Origin: Arthrobacter sp. zg-Y1110
GTDB lineage: Bacteria > Actinomycetota > Actinomycetes > Actinomycetales > Micrococcaceae
Assembly (NCBI RefSeq): GCF_025244865.1
Contig: NZ_CP104272.1
Location: forward strand, 868,001-932,000
Direction: 5' to 3'
Length of the DNA stretch: 64,000 nucleotides
The notes under the pieces are model-generated. The model worked only from the letters and a program-made list of their open reading frames with translations, did not search any database and was not told the origin of the DNA. The position numbers and the translations under genes are program-made. Shown one piece after another: positions 38,475 to 50,451 of this stretch (its first letter is position 1; every line of letters begins with the position of its first letter).

Positions 38475-40033
38475 GTGAAACTCGAGCTTCAAGGCATCAC
38501 CAAGCGATTCGGTTCGCTGGTAGCCAATGACCACATCGACCTCGTGGTCGAGCCGGGGCAGGTACATAGCCTGCTCGGCGAGAACGGCGCCGGTAAATCG
38601 ACGTTGATGAATGTCCTCTACGGCCTCTACGAACCGACCGAGGGACAAATCCTCATCGACGGGCGCCCGGTAACCTTCAGCGGCCCCTCGGACGCCATGG
38701 CCGCCGGCATCGGCATGGTGCACCAGCACTTCATGCTCGTACCGGTCTTTACCGTGGCCGAAAACGTGGCCCTCGGAAACGAAAAAACCCGGTTCGCCGG
38801 CATGCTGAACCTTGACGACACCCGCCGCCGGATCCGGGAGATCTCGGACCAGTACGGGTTCGACGTCGACCCCGACGCCCTCGTGGAAGACCTGCCCGTC
38901 GGCGTCCAGCAGCGCGTGGAAATCATCAAGGCGCTGATCCGGGACGCAGAAGTCCTGATCCTCGACGAACCGACCGCCGTACTTACCCCGCGCGAAACCG
39001 ATGAACTGCTGGGCATCATGCGCCAGCTCACCAGTGACGGCAAGGGCGTCGTCTTCATCTCGCACAAGCTCCGCGAGGTCAAGGCCGTATCCGATGTCAT
39101 CACGGTAATCCGCCGCGGCAAGGTAGTCGGCTCCGCAGAACCCAGCGCCGGCACCACGGAACTGGCAGCACTGATGGTGGGCCGCTCGGTCAGCCTGAGC
39201 CTGGACAAGGCTCCGGCCGTCCCGGGCGAAGAGACCTTCCGGGTACAGGACCTCACGGTTGTCTCCGCGAGCGGCCAGCCAGTGGTTAACGGCCTGAGCT
39301 TCGGCATTGCCAAGGGCGAAATCCTGGCCATTGCCGGTGTGCAGGGCAACGGCCAGACCGAGCTCACCGAAGCGGTTATGGGCCTGCAGGAACACGTGAC
39401 CGGCTCCATCAAGCTGGACGGACGGGAACTCGTGGGCATGAAGACCCACAAGATCATCGACGCCGGCGTCGGCTTCGTGCCCGAGGACCGCAACGTGGAC
39501 GGACTGGTCGGCACCTTCTCGGTAGCCGAAAACCTGGTCCTCAACCGCTATGACGAGCCGCCGTTTGCGCGCGGCCTTTCGATGAAGCCTGCAGTGGTCG
39601 GCGCCAACGCCGAGGAAAAGATCACCGAGTTCGATATCCGTACCCAGACTGCGGCCACCCCGGCGGGCACACTGTCCGGCGGTAACCAGCAGAAGGTGGT
39701 TATGGCCAGGGAACTGTCCCGGCCGCTCTCACTGTTCATCGCCAGCCAGCCCACCCGCGGGGTGGACGTTGGCTCAATCGAATTCCTGCACCGGCGCATC
39801 ATCGCCGAACGGGAAGCCGGCACGCCGGTGATGATCGTGTCCACCGAACTGGACGAGGTCCTGGAACTCGGTGACCGTATTGCCGTGCTGTACGGCGGCC
39901 GCCTGATGGGCATTGTGCCCGGCGGCACATCGCGGAATGTGCTGGGCCTGATGATGGCCGGCATGACCGCCGACGAGGCGCTGGCCCGCGAGGCCGCGCC
40001 CGAGGAAACACCAATTATTGAGGGAGGGGCGCA

Positions 40034-40037
<4 letters not shown>
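38475..40037 (+). CDS. Nucleoside ABC transporter ATP-binding protein (BmpB/NupA type)
   Basis: A 520-residue two-domain ATPase. Domain 1 has Walker [28 protein letters not shown] and [14 protein letters not shown]. Domain 2 has the family's degenerate Walker [26 protein letters not shown] and [10 protein letters not shown]. It is the type found with BMP-family nucleoside importers (YufO/NupA-like). GTG 38475 is used; a TTGGGG stretch precedes it. The two permeases follow with ATGA/GTGA overlaps. Confidence 0.92.
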
Positions 40038-41379
<1,342 letters not shown>

Positions 41380-41383
<4 letters not shown>

Positions 41384-42669
41384 GCACCGCAACCACCACC
41401 ACCGCCGCGCCAAACCCGGCGCCGGCCGCACTCGTGCGCAGCTGGAAGACACCCATCCTGCTGGGCGTGCTCGCCCTGCTGTCCCTGGTGTTCTTCGCCC
41501 TCGGGGCTCCGGCCACCGATGTCACCTTCCGACTGACCGACCCCGGGGCAGCCATTACGCTGCCGGACCTGGTGTTCTCCGCCAAGGCCTTCGGCTGGGC
41601 AGGCGCAATCGTGCTCGTCCTGGCCGCTGCCTGGGCCTTTGTCCTCGTCCGGTCGGGGCGGCGCCTGCCGCTCTGGCTCCCGGTTATTTTCGGCGTCGTA
41701 TTCGTGGCGGCGTTCCTCTCCTGGTCCGTCGGCAGTGCAGGCACGCCCAACATTGCCCTCTACGGACTCCTGGCCGGCAGCATCACCCTGGCCGTGCCGC
41801 TGATCTTCGGTTCGCTTTCGGGTGTCCTGTGTGAACGCGTCGGCGTGGTCAACATCGCCATCGAGGGCCAGCTCCTCTTCGGCGCCTTTGCCGCCGCAGT
41901 GGCCGGCACCGTATCCGGCAGTGCCTTCGTCGGTTTGCTGGCAGCAGCCGTTGCCGGTGTGCTCGTCTCCCTGGTGCTGGCAGTCTTCAGCATCAAGTAC
42001 GTGGTCAACCAGGTCATCGTGGGCGTTGTGCTGAACGTGCTGGTGTCCGGCCTCACCGGTTTCCTCTTCTCCACCGTGCTCAGCGCGAACCCGTCGGAAT
42101 TGAACTCGGCGCCGCGCCTGCCGAACATCCGGATCCCGTTCCTGGCCGACATTCCGATCATCGGACCGATCCTGTTCGATCAGTCGCTGATCGGCTACTT
42201 GATGTACTTCGCTGTTGCCGCAGTCTACTTCGGGCTGTTCCACACCCGTTGGGGCCTGCGTACCCGTGCGGTGGGAGAACACCCCAAGGCGGCCGACACC
42301 CTGGGCGTCAACGTCAACCGGACCCGGTTCACCAACGTGCTGCTCGCCGGCGCGGTGGCCGGCGTCGGCGGCTCGTTCTTCACCCTCGTATCGGTCTCCA
42401 GCTTCGGCCAGGACATGACCGGCGGCCAGGGCTACATTGCCCTCGCGGCCCTCATCCTGGGCCGTTGGAACCCGCTCGGCGCCGCAGCCGCGGCCCTGCT
42501 GTTCGGCTTTGCCACGAACCTGCAGTACGTCCTGGGCCTGCTGGGCACCCCGGTGCCCAGCCAGTTCCTGTCGATGCTGCCCTACGTCGTGACGATCTTC
42601 GCGGTGGCCGGCGTCGTGGGCAGGTCCCGTGGACCGGCTGCCAGCGGCGTGCCCTACATCAAGGGATAG
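41380..42669 (+). CDS. Nucleoside ABC transporter permease, subunit 2
   Basis: A 429-residue permease with about ten helices. It shares GSLSGVLCERVGVVNIAIEGQLLFGAF and the ATPase-contact loop RAVGEHPKAADTLGVNVNRTRF with BMP-type importers. ATG 41380 overlaps the previous stop by 4 bases. It completes the importer. A hairpin terminator follows. Confidence 0.9.
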
Positions 42670-42677
42670 CTCTCAGG

Positions 42678-42711
42678 GGGACCTGCTGCCGGGAAACCGG
42701 CGGCAGGTCCC
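42678..42711 (+). terminator. Hairpin after the importer operon
   Basis: GGGACCTGCTGCCGG (42678-42692) pairs with CCGGCGGCAGGTCCC (42697-42711), one G-U pair, 4-base loop GAAA. The following CTCTTGGTTT is T-rich. Confidence 0.65.
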
Positions 42712-42715
42712 TCTT

Positions 42716-42743
42716 GGTTTCCGGTCCGACCGGACCGGAAACC
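42716..42743. promoter_or_regulatory. 13-2-13 perfect palindrome upstream of cdd
   Basis: GGTTTCCGGTCCG (42716-42728) is the exact reverse complement of CGGACCGGAAACC (42731-42743). It starts 5 bases after the importer hairpin and 16 bases before the cdd start. It may be an operator or a second hairpin. Confidence 0.4.
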
Positions 42744-42759
42744 CAATTGGAAGGAAGAC

Positions 42760-43176
42760 ATGACACAGACGACCCCCGGCCAGGTGGACTGGGACCAGCT
42801 CCTGGAAGCCGCACGCGCGGCCCTGGCCCACGCCTACGTGCCCTACTCGAAGTATCCGGTAGGTGCCGCAGCGCTTACCGACGACGGCCGGGTTGTTTCC
42901 GGCTGCAACATCGAAAACGCCTCCTACGGGCTGACTCTGTGTGCAGAATGTTCGATGATCAGCCAGCTGCGCATGACCGGAGGCGGCCGCTTAGCCGCCT
43001 TCGCCTGCGTGGACGGATCCGGCAATGTCCTGATGCCGTGTGGCCGCTGCCGGCAGTTGCTCTACGAATTCCGGGCACCGGGCATGCAGTTGATGACAGT
43101 AAGCGGCATCAGAAGCATGGACGAAGTCCTGCCGGATGCTTTTGGACCGCAGCACCTCGAAGGGCAGGACAAATAA
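42760..43176 (+). CDS. cdd: Cytidine deaminase
   Basis: Converts cytidine and deoxycytidine to uridine and deoxyuridine. The 138-residue homotetrameric type has the zinc motif in CNIENASYGLTLCAECSMI (catalytic Glu in CAE) and PCGRCRQLL. ATG 42760 follows AAGGAAG. It lies between the nucleoside importer and deoA, 2 bases from the deoA start. Confidence 0.95.
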   Translation: MTQTTPGQVDWDQLLEAARAALAHAYVPYSKYPVGAAALTDDGRVVSGCNIENASYGLTLCAECSMISQLRMTGGGRLAAFACVDGSGNVLMPCGRCRQLLYEFRAPGMQLMTVSGIRSMDEVLPDAFGPQHLEGQDK

Positions 43177-43178
43177 AC

Positions 43179-44468
43179 ATGAGCGCTGAAAAGTTCGACG
43201 CCGTAGACATCATCGGGATCAAGCGGGACCGGGGCACCTTGACCCCGGAACAGATTGACTGGACCATCGACGCGTACACCCGCGGAGCGATTGCGGATGA
43301 ACAGATGGCCGCACTCAACATGGCAATCCTGCTCAACGGCATGAGCCGCGCGGAAATCTCCCGATGGACCACCGCCATGATCAATTCGGGGGAGCGGATG
43401 GACTTCTCCTCCCTCGGGAAACCCACTTCGGACAAGCACTCCACCGGCGGTGTGGGGGACAAGATCACGCTTCCGCTGGCACCCCTGGTGGCCGTTTTCG
43501 GTGTTGCCGTCCCGCAGCTCTCCGGCCGCGGGCTGGGCCACACCGGAGGCACCCTGGACAAGCTCGAAGCCATCCCCGGCTGGCAGGCCGCACTGACCAA
43601 TGACGCCCTGATGGCCCAGCTGCGCGACGTCGGCGCGGTCATCTGTGCAGCCGGTGCCGGATTGGCTCCGGCCGACAAGAAGCTGTACTCGCTGCGCGAC
43701 GTTACGGGAACCGTGGAAGCCATCCCGCTGATCGCTTCCTCGATCATGAGCAAGAAGATCGCCGAAGGCACCGGTTCGCTGGTGCTTGACGTCAAGGTCG
43801 GAAGCGGCGCGTTCATGAAGAACGAGGCCCGCGCCCGCGAACTGGCCGAGACTATGGTGGCCCTGGGCAAGGACGCCGGCGTGAACACGGTGGCCCTGCT
43901 GACCGACATGTCCACACCGCTGGGCCTGACAGCCGGCAACGCCATCGAGGTGCAGGAATCCGTGGACGTCCTTGCCGGCGGCGGACCCGAGGACGTCGTG
44001 GAACTCACCCTGGCCCTCGCCCGGGAGATGCTCACGGCCGCCGGGCAGCCCGATGCCGACCCGGAAGCAGCACTGAAGGACGGCCGCGCAATGGACGTCT
44101 GGCGCCGGATGATCTCCGCGCAGGGCGGCGATCCGGATGCTGCGCTTCCCGTGGCCCGCGAATCCGAAACCATCTACGCGCCCGCAGACGGCGTACTGGT
44201 GGAACTCGATGCCCTCTCCGTAGGCGTTGCAGCTTGGCGCCTTGGTGCCGGCCGTGCCCGCAAGGAAGACGCGGTCCAGGCCGGAGCCGGCGTCGTAATG
44301 CATGCCAAGCCGGGCGCCACCGTCCGGGCCGGTGAGCCGCTGATGACGCTGCTGACCGACACCCCCGAAAAGTTCGACCGGGCCCGCGAGGCACTGACCG
44401 ACGCCGTCGTCATTGCTCCCGAGGGGTCGCGTCCGGCCCGGAAGCTGATCATCGACCGGATCAGCTAG
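43179..44468 (+). CDS. deoA: Thymidine phosphorylase
   Basis: Splits pyrimidine deoxyribonucleosides to base and deoxyribose-1-phosphate. The 429-residue enzyme has IGIKRDRGTLTPEQIDWTIDAYTRGAIADEQMAALNMAI, the phosphate-binding KHSTGGVGDKITLPLAPLVA, and the active-site GRGLGHTGGTLDKLEAIPG. ATG 43179 is chosen; the long open frame upstream overlaps other genes. It lies 2 bases after cdd, so the two are cotranscribed. Confidence 0.95.
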   Translation: MSAEKFDAVDIIGIKRDRGTLTPEQIDWTIDAYTRGAIADEQMAALNMAILLNGMSRAEISRWTTAMINSGERMDFSSLGKPTSDKHSTGGVGDKITLPLAPLVAVFGVAVPQLSGRGLGHTGGTLDKLEAIPGWQAALTNDALMAQLRDVGAVICAAGAGLAPADKKLYSLRDVTGTVEAIPLIASSIMSKKIAEGTGSLVLDVKVGSGAFMKNEARARELAETMVALGKDAGVNTVALLTDMSTPLGLTAGNAIEVQESVDVLAGGGPEDVVELTLALAREMLTAAGQPDADPEAALKDGRAMDVWRRMISAQGGDPDAALPVARESETIYAPADGVLVELDALSVGVAAWRLGAGRARKEDAVQAGAGVVMHAKPGATVRAGEPLMTLLTDTPEKFDRAREALTDAVVIAPEGSRPARKLIIDRIS

Positions 44469-44490
44469 GGGATTCGGGGTTCGGGGCGGC

Positions 44491-44630
44491 GGCGCCCTCC
44501 AGACTCCGGCGCCCTCCAGACTCCGGCGCCCTACGGGCCCCGGAACGGCGGCAACGAAATTTCCGTGCTCGCAGAGCTCGCAGGAAATATTAAAGCCGCC
44601 TTCCTCCGGGGCCCTCCGGGGCCCTCCGGG
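44491..44630. repeat. Intergenic tandem repeats before dedA
   Basis: A 17-base unit (ggcgccctccagactcc) is repeated twice, 44491-44507 and 44508-44524, with a partial third copy. Further on a 10-base unit (cctccggggc) is repeated nearly three times at 44603-44630. No coding or clear regulatory signal is seen. Confidence 0.7.
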
Positions 44631-44740
44631 AGTCGGGGTCGGCGTGGGTGCGCCTCGCCGGGAGGGGGCGCCGCAGGCATTGGTATCTGCGTGGCATGCT
44701 TGTAAGGGACCTAGGTAGCTAACTCAAGGAGCGGCAGCTG

Positions 44741-45430
44741 TTGGACGTTCTCAGTGCCACAGTGGACGGCATAAACAACTTCATCCTCTCCACAGCGGGT
44801 TCGCCGTGGGTCTACATCGGGCTCCTGGCCTGCTGCCTGATCGACGGCTTCTTCCCGCCGGTGCCCAGCGAGTCCCTGGTAGTCGCACTGGCATCGCTTG
44901 CGCTGAGCGGCGCCGGCGTGAATATCTGGCTGATCATTCCCGCAGCGGCCCTGGGCGCCTTCCTGGGCGACAACCTCGCTTATCTGCTGGGCCGCTGGAT
45001 CGGAACCGAAAGGTTCCGCTGGATGCGCACGCCGAAGATGCGCCGTTCCTTCACGTGGGCGCGCCATGAACTCGACAAACGCTCCATGTCGCTGATCCTG
45101 GTGGCCCGGTTCATCCCGGTTGGCCGGGTGGTAGTAAACCTCACCGCCGGCGCGACAGGGTTCCCGCGACGCCGGTTCATCTCCCTGACCGCGATCTCCG
45201 GGATTGTCTGGGCTGCCTACAGCGTGGCTATCGGCGCGATAGCCGGTGCCTGGTTCAACGAGCACCACCTGCTCGGTGTGGTGGTGGGTGTCACCGGTGC
45301 CCTTGTCCTGGGCCTGATCATCGACCGCATCATCACCATGGTCCGGGGCTCCGCAGCGGGGACGGCACACGCGGCAGCGGACGACATGCCGAACGCCGAT
45401 GACGACGAGAGCACGCAGAAGGCCGCCTGA
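44741..45430 (+). CDS. DedA family (SNARE-associated Golgi protein) membrane protein
   Basis: A 229-residue protein with five to six helices. The family's signature regions are DGFFPPVPSESLVVALASLAL, GDNLAYLLGRWIGTERF, and the Arg-rich FIPVGRVVVNLTAGATGFPRRRFISLTAISGIVWA. DedA proteins flip or traffic lipids such as undecaprenyl phosphate and affect envelope stress. TTG 44741 is chosen: AAGGAG lies about 10 bases upstream, and the conserved start follows. Its location between nucleoside genes is unexplained. Confidence 0.88.
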   Translation: MDVLSATVDGINNFILSTAGSPWVYIGLLACCLIDGFFPPVPSESLVVALASLALSGAGVNIWLIIPAAALGAFLGDNLAYLLGRWIGTERFRWMRTPKMRRSFTWARHELDKRSMSLILVARFIPVGRVVVNLTAGATGFPRRRFISLTAISGIVWAAYSVAIGAIAGAWFNEHHLLGVVVGVTGALVLGLIIDRIITMVRGSAAGTAHAAADDMPNADDDESTQKAA

Positions 45431-45437
45431 AACACCG

Positions 45438-45443
45438 TAGAGT
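45438..45443 (+). promoter_or_regulatory. -10 element TAGAGT of a leaderless add start
   Basis: TAGAGT ends 6 bases before GTG 45450. Confidence 0.5.
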
Positions 45444-45449
45444 TGCCGT

Positions 45450-46589
45450 GTGACTGAGCCTACAAACCTCCCCGAATCCTCTTCCCTCAACGTGCGCAGC
45501 CTGCCGAAGGTATCGCTGCACGATCACCTTGACGGAGGCCTCCGTCCGGCCACCATCATTGAGCTGGCCGCCGCCGTCGGCCATACCCTGCCGAGCACCG
45601 ACCCCGCCGCGCTGGGGGAGTGGTTCCGCGATTCGGCGGACTCCGGATCCTTGGAGCGCTACCTCGAAACCTTCGACCACACCATCGCCGTCATGCAGAC
45701 GCGCGAGGGCCTGGTGCGGGTGGCCCGCGAATTCGTCGAAGACCTCGCAGCTGACGGAGTGGTCTATGCGGAGGTCCGCTGGGCGCCGGAACAGCATGTG
45801 CAGGCAGGGTTGAGCCTGGACGAAGCCGTCGAAGCGGTGCAGGCCGGCATCGAAGAAGGCGTTGCGAACGCGGAAGCCGCCGGAAGGTTCATCCAGGTGG
45901 GCCAGCTGATCACCGCCATGCGGCACGCGGACCGTGCCATGGAAATCGCCGAGCTGGCCGTGCGGCACCGCGACTCCGGCGCCGTGGGCTTCGATATCGC
46001 CGGTCCGGAAGACGGCTTCCCGGCTTCGCGGTTTAAGGACGCCTTCACCTACCTGGCCGAAAACCAGTTCCCGGCCACGGTCCACGCCGGAGAAGCAGCC
46101 GGAATCGAGAGCATCGTGGATGCCCTGGTACACGGCCGGGCGCTGCGGCTCGGTCACGGCGTGCGGATTGCCGAGGATATCGACGTCGAGTTCGAGGACA
46201 ACGGCACGCCGGACGAACCCGAAGTGGGCATCGTGAGCATGGGCCGGGTGGCGAACTGGGTCCGCGACCGCGGTATCGCCCTGGAGGTGTGCCCGTCCTC
46301 GAACCTGCAGACCGGTGCCGTTGCCTCCTTCGGCGAGGACATCGAGACCCACCCGATCGACCTGCTCTACCAGACGGGCTTCGCCGTCACCGTCAACACG
46401 GACAACCGGCTGATGAGCTCGGTGACGCTCACCGGCGAGTTCGAGCTCCTGATGGACACCTTCGACTACGACCTCGACGATGTCCTGGAACTGACGATGA
46501 ACGCCGTCAACGCGGCGTTCCTGCCGCTGGACGAGCGTGCAGCGCTTTCGGCCTACGTCACCGAGGGGTTCAACCGCGCCCGTGGCTGA
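45450..46589 (+). CDS. add: Adenosine deaminase
   Basis: Deaminates adenosine and deoxyadenosine to inosine and deoxyinosine. The 379-residue TIM barrel has the zinc-binding KVSLHDHLDGGLRP, HAGEAAG, GHGVRIAE and SSNLQTGAV with catalytic NTDNRLMS. GTG 45450 suits a leaderless start. It lies within the nucleoside salvage block, completing purine breakdown; mazG overlaps its end by 8 bases. Confidence 0.96.
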   Translation: MTEPTNLPESSSLNVRSLPKVSLHDHLDGGLRPATIIELAAAVGHTLPSTDPAALGEWFRDSADSGSLERYLETFDHTIAVMQTREGLVRVAREFVEDLAADGVVYAEVRWAPEQHVQAGLSLDEAVEAVQAGIEEGVANAEAAGRFIQVGQLITAMRHADRAMEIAELAVRHRDSGAVGFDIAGPEDGFPASRFKDAFTYLAENQFPATVHAGEAAGIESIVDALVHGRALRLGHGVRIAEDIDVEFEDNGTPDEPEVGIVSMGRVANWVRDRGIALEVCPSSNLQTGAVASFGEDIETHPIDLLYQTGFAVTVNTDNRLMSSVTLTGEFELLMDTFDYDLDDVLELTMNAVNAAFLPLDERAALSAYVTEGFNRARG

Positions 46590-47268
46590 AATCCCCCTTC
46601 CCGATGGCCTCGGTGAGCGGTTCACCCGCCTCGCCGAGGTCATCGGTGCCCTCCGGGAACGTTGTCCCTGGACCGGGGCATTGACCCACGAATCCCTGCT
46701 CGAGTACCTCGTGGAGGAAACGTACGAGCTCGTTGAAGCGGTGGAGGGCGGAACGTCCGGTCCCGTGCGCGCTGCGGAACTGCGCGGCGAACTCGGCGAC
46801 GTGCTGCTGCAGGTGATGCTGCATGCCCGCCTGCAGCAGGAATCCGGCAGCTTCTCCGTCGCGGACGTGATCGATTCCCTTACTGCCAAGATGATCCGCC
46901 GCAACCCGCATGTCTTCCGTCCCGACGGCAGTCTCCGGGAAGAGCGCGATGACTCCGGTATTGCGGCAATTGAACAGGCATGGGACGAGGCGAAGAAGGC
47001 CGAGACGCCCTCCCGGACTTCGCCGTTCGAAGGAATTCCAGCAGGCCTGCCCGCACTCCTCCTGGCCGCCAAGACCCTTTCGAGGGCCCGCCGTGCCGGA
47101 CACCCGGATCCACCGGCGCCGGCCTCCAACGCGGAGTTTTCCGACGAAAACGAGCTTGGCGATGTCCTGTTTTCGCTGGTCCGCCGCGCCTCGGAGCAGG
47201 GACTTGACGCCGAGGCGGCCCTGCGGGCGGCGGTCCGCCGGTACGTAGCGGAAGACACAGGCGCCTGA
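46582..47268 (+). CDS. mazG: MazG nucleotide pyrophosphohydrolase
   Basis: House-cleaning NTP pyrophosphatase. The 228-residue protein has the MazG metal motif (LLEYLVEETYELVEAVEGG, then ELGDVLLQVMLHARL). A second region, SDENELGDVLFSLVRRASEQG, resembles the C-terminal domain of two-domain MazG. GTG 46582 overlaps the add stop by 8 bases. Its position beside add fits nucleotide pool control. Confidence 0.88.
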   Translation: MAEIPLPDGLGERFTRLAEVIGALRERCPWTGALTHESLLEYLVEETYELVEAVEGGTSGPVRAAELRGELGDVLLQVMLHARLQQESGSFSVADVIDSLTAKMIRRNPHVFRPDGSLREERDDSGIAAIEQAWDEAKKAETPSRTSPFEGIPAGLPALLLAAKTLSRARRAGHPDPPAPASNAEFSDENELGDVLFSLVRRASEQGLDAEAALRAAVRRYVAEDTGA

Positions 47269-47358
47269 TTCCGCGGCGCCGGCCTGCGGGAAGAGATCCT
47301 CGATATCCGTGATTCAGCTCACCGGGCCTTACTCGGAGCCGTGATTCTATTAGGCTAA

Positions 47359-48720
<1,362 letters not shown>

Positions 48721-48786
48721 CCGTACCGCCGCAGCGGATGCCGGCCCGATTCCGGGACGGTAGGCGTTGCGGAACAGGCTCCAAAC

Positions 48787-48836
48787 ACCGCGGGTGGGTA
48801 ACCTCATAGGAGGGAACCCGCCCGCGGTTGTTTTTT
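48787..48836 (+). terminator. Terminator of eno
   Basis: ACCGCGGGTGGGT (48787-48799) pairs with ACCCGCCCGCGGT (48816-48828), with one G-U pair. It is followed by TGTTTTTT. Confidence 0.85.
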
Positions 48837-48884
48837 GCCGCCTGCCCCGCCCTTTTTGACAGCACCGATTTAGACAGGAAGCGC

Positions 48885-49721
48885 ATGCCAACCCGACGCC
48901 CCAAGGTGCCCCGGCCCGCGGCCCCAGCGAACCCGGACAGGGTAAAAGCCAGCGGAGGCAACGCGTCGAAACCGGTGACGGCGAAGCCGGCCGCCTCGAA
49001 GGCTGCGGCCCCCAGGGCTGCCGCCTCGAAGGCTGCGGCTAAGCAGCCGGCTGCCCCCAAGGCTGCGGTCAAGAAACCATCGGCCCCGAAGGCTGCCGCC
49101 CCGAAGACTGCAGCAGCCCCGAAGGCTGCCGCAAAGCAGCCGGCACCCCGGAAAACCGAAGCTTCGAAGGCCGGCGCCCGGCCGGGGAACCAGCGCTTCG
49201 GGAAGTTGTCGGCATCGGACGCCCGCGCAGCAGTGCGCTCCCAGCTTTCCGGCGCGATCCGCCGCAAGTCCGATCCTGCACCCGAAGCCAAAGCCCCCGC
49301 AGCTGTGCCGGAGGTGGAAGAGCCCGATGAGCTGCGTCCCGTACCAGCTAAGGCGTTCTCCGGACGGTTGCTGGTCCTGGCAATGGTGATGGTGGCCATC
49401 ACCGTCCTGCTCGCACCGTCGGTACGGACGTACCTCCAGCAGCGCTCGGAGATCGCCGTGATGAAGTCGGAGATTGCCGAGGCTCAAGCAACACAGGCCG
49501 AATTGGAAGTCCAGCTTGGCCGCTGGGAAGACCCTGCCTACATCAAGCAGCAGGCGCGGGACCGAATTTTCCTGGTGATGCCGGGGGAGAAACGGTACCT
49601 GGTCAAGGGCGAAAACGGTGTGGAACAAGCAGAGGAGCTTGCTGCCGAAGAGGAGCCCGAAGACCTGCAGTGGGTCGATTCGCTGTGGGACTCGGTCAAG
49701 AAATCCGCCACGGCACAGTAA
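48885..49721 (+). CDS. FtsB/DivIC family septum formation initiator with an H1-like N-terminal tail
   Basis: A 278-residue division protein that joins FtsQ/FtsL in the septal complex. A single membrane helix (about residues 160-180, RLLVLAMVMVAITVLLAPSV) is followed by a coiled coil and the family's GRWEDPAYIKQQARDRIFLVMPGEKRYLV motif. The first 100 residues are unusual: Ala/Lys/Pro repeats such as SKAAAPRAAASKAAAKQPAAPKAA, like histone H1 or AlgP tails. ATG 48885 follows CAGGAAG. The eno-ftsB-DUF501-ppx order is conserved in actinobacteria. Confidence 0.85.
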   Translation: MPTRRPKVPRPAAPANPDRVKASGGNASKPVTAKPAASKAAAPRAAASKAAAKQPAAPKAAVKKPSAPKAAAPKTAAAPKAAAKQPAPRKTEASKAGARPGNQRFGKLSASDARAAVRSQLSGAIRRKSDPAPEAKAPAAVPEVEEPDELRPVPAKAFSGRLLVLAMVMVAITVLLAPSVRTYLQQRSEIAVMKSEIAEAQATQAELEVQLGRWEDPAYIKQQARDRIFLVMPGEKRYLVKGENGVEQAEELAAEEEPEDLQWVDSLWDSVKKSATAQ

Positions 49722-49785
49722 TCTGGAGGCTGATAGAAGAAGCAGCCCGGGGCCCTCGCCGGCCCCCACGGAAGGAACCTCCTGC

Positions 49786-50451
49786 ATGACCCAGGACCAG
49801 CTCGCCCCCACCCAGGAAGACCTGGAAACCCTGAGCCGGCAGCTTGGCCGCCCGGTGCGCGACGTCGTCGAAATCGGCGCACGCTGCGTGTGTGGCAACC
49901 CTCTGGTAGCCACCACGGCCCCCCGGCTGAGCAACGGCATCCCGTTCCCCACCACCTATTACCTGACGCATCCGGTCATCACGGCTGCCGTATCCCGGCT
50001 GGAAGCCGCCGGCCTGATGACCGATATGAGCCGCCGGCTGGAGGAAGACCCGGAGCTGGCGCAGCGGTACCGCAGCGCCCATGAACACTACCTCCGGGTC
50101 CGTGACGAGATCGGGGAGCGCACCGGCACCGGCCCGGTACCGGAAATCGACGGTGTCTCCGCCGGCGGGATGCCCAACCGCGTGAAGTGCCTGCACGTGC
50201 TGGTGGGCCACTCCCTGGCCGCCGGCCCCGGTGTGAATCCGCTGGGCGACGAAGCGCTGGCCGCTATTGAACAATGGTGGACAACCGACCGCTGCTACTG
50301 CGAAGGTGCTTGGGACACTGCGGCTCCCGCTCCGGCGCGTGACCTTAGCCGCCACACGAAGACGCAGGGCCTCAGCCCGGAAGAGCTCGAGAGCAAGAAG
50401 GCTGCACGCCGGCAGGCAACGGATGCCGCAATGAACGAGGGGGAACTGTGA
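49786..50451 (+). CDS. DUF501 domain protein
   Basis: A 221-residue cytosolic protein of unknown function. It has the DUF501 pattern LGRPVRDVVEIGARCVCGNPLVATTAPRL, FPTTYYLTHPVI and CLHVLVGHSLAAGPGVNPLGDEAL with a CYCEGAW end. The conserved cysteines may bind metal. Actinobacteria carry it between ftsB and ppx. GTGA overlap with the next gene. Confidence 0.88.
   Translation: MTQDQLAPTQEDLETLSRQLGRPVRDVVEIGARCVCGNPLVATTAPRLSNGIPFPTTYYLTHPVITAAVSRLEAAGLMTDMSRRLEEDPELAQRYRSAHEHYLRVRDEIGERTGTGPVPEIDGVSAGGMPNRVKCLHVLVGHSLAAGPGVNPLGDEALAAIEQWWTTDRCYCEGAWDTAAPAPARDLSRHTKTQGLSPEELESKKAARRQATDAAMNEGEL

Noticed and set aside
42249..43178. A long upstream extension of the deoA frame.
   Set aside because: It runs through the end of the permease gene and cdd in another frame. 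The conserved enzyme begins at 43179.
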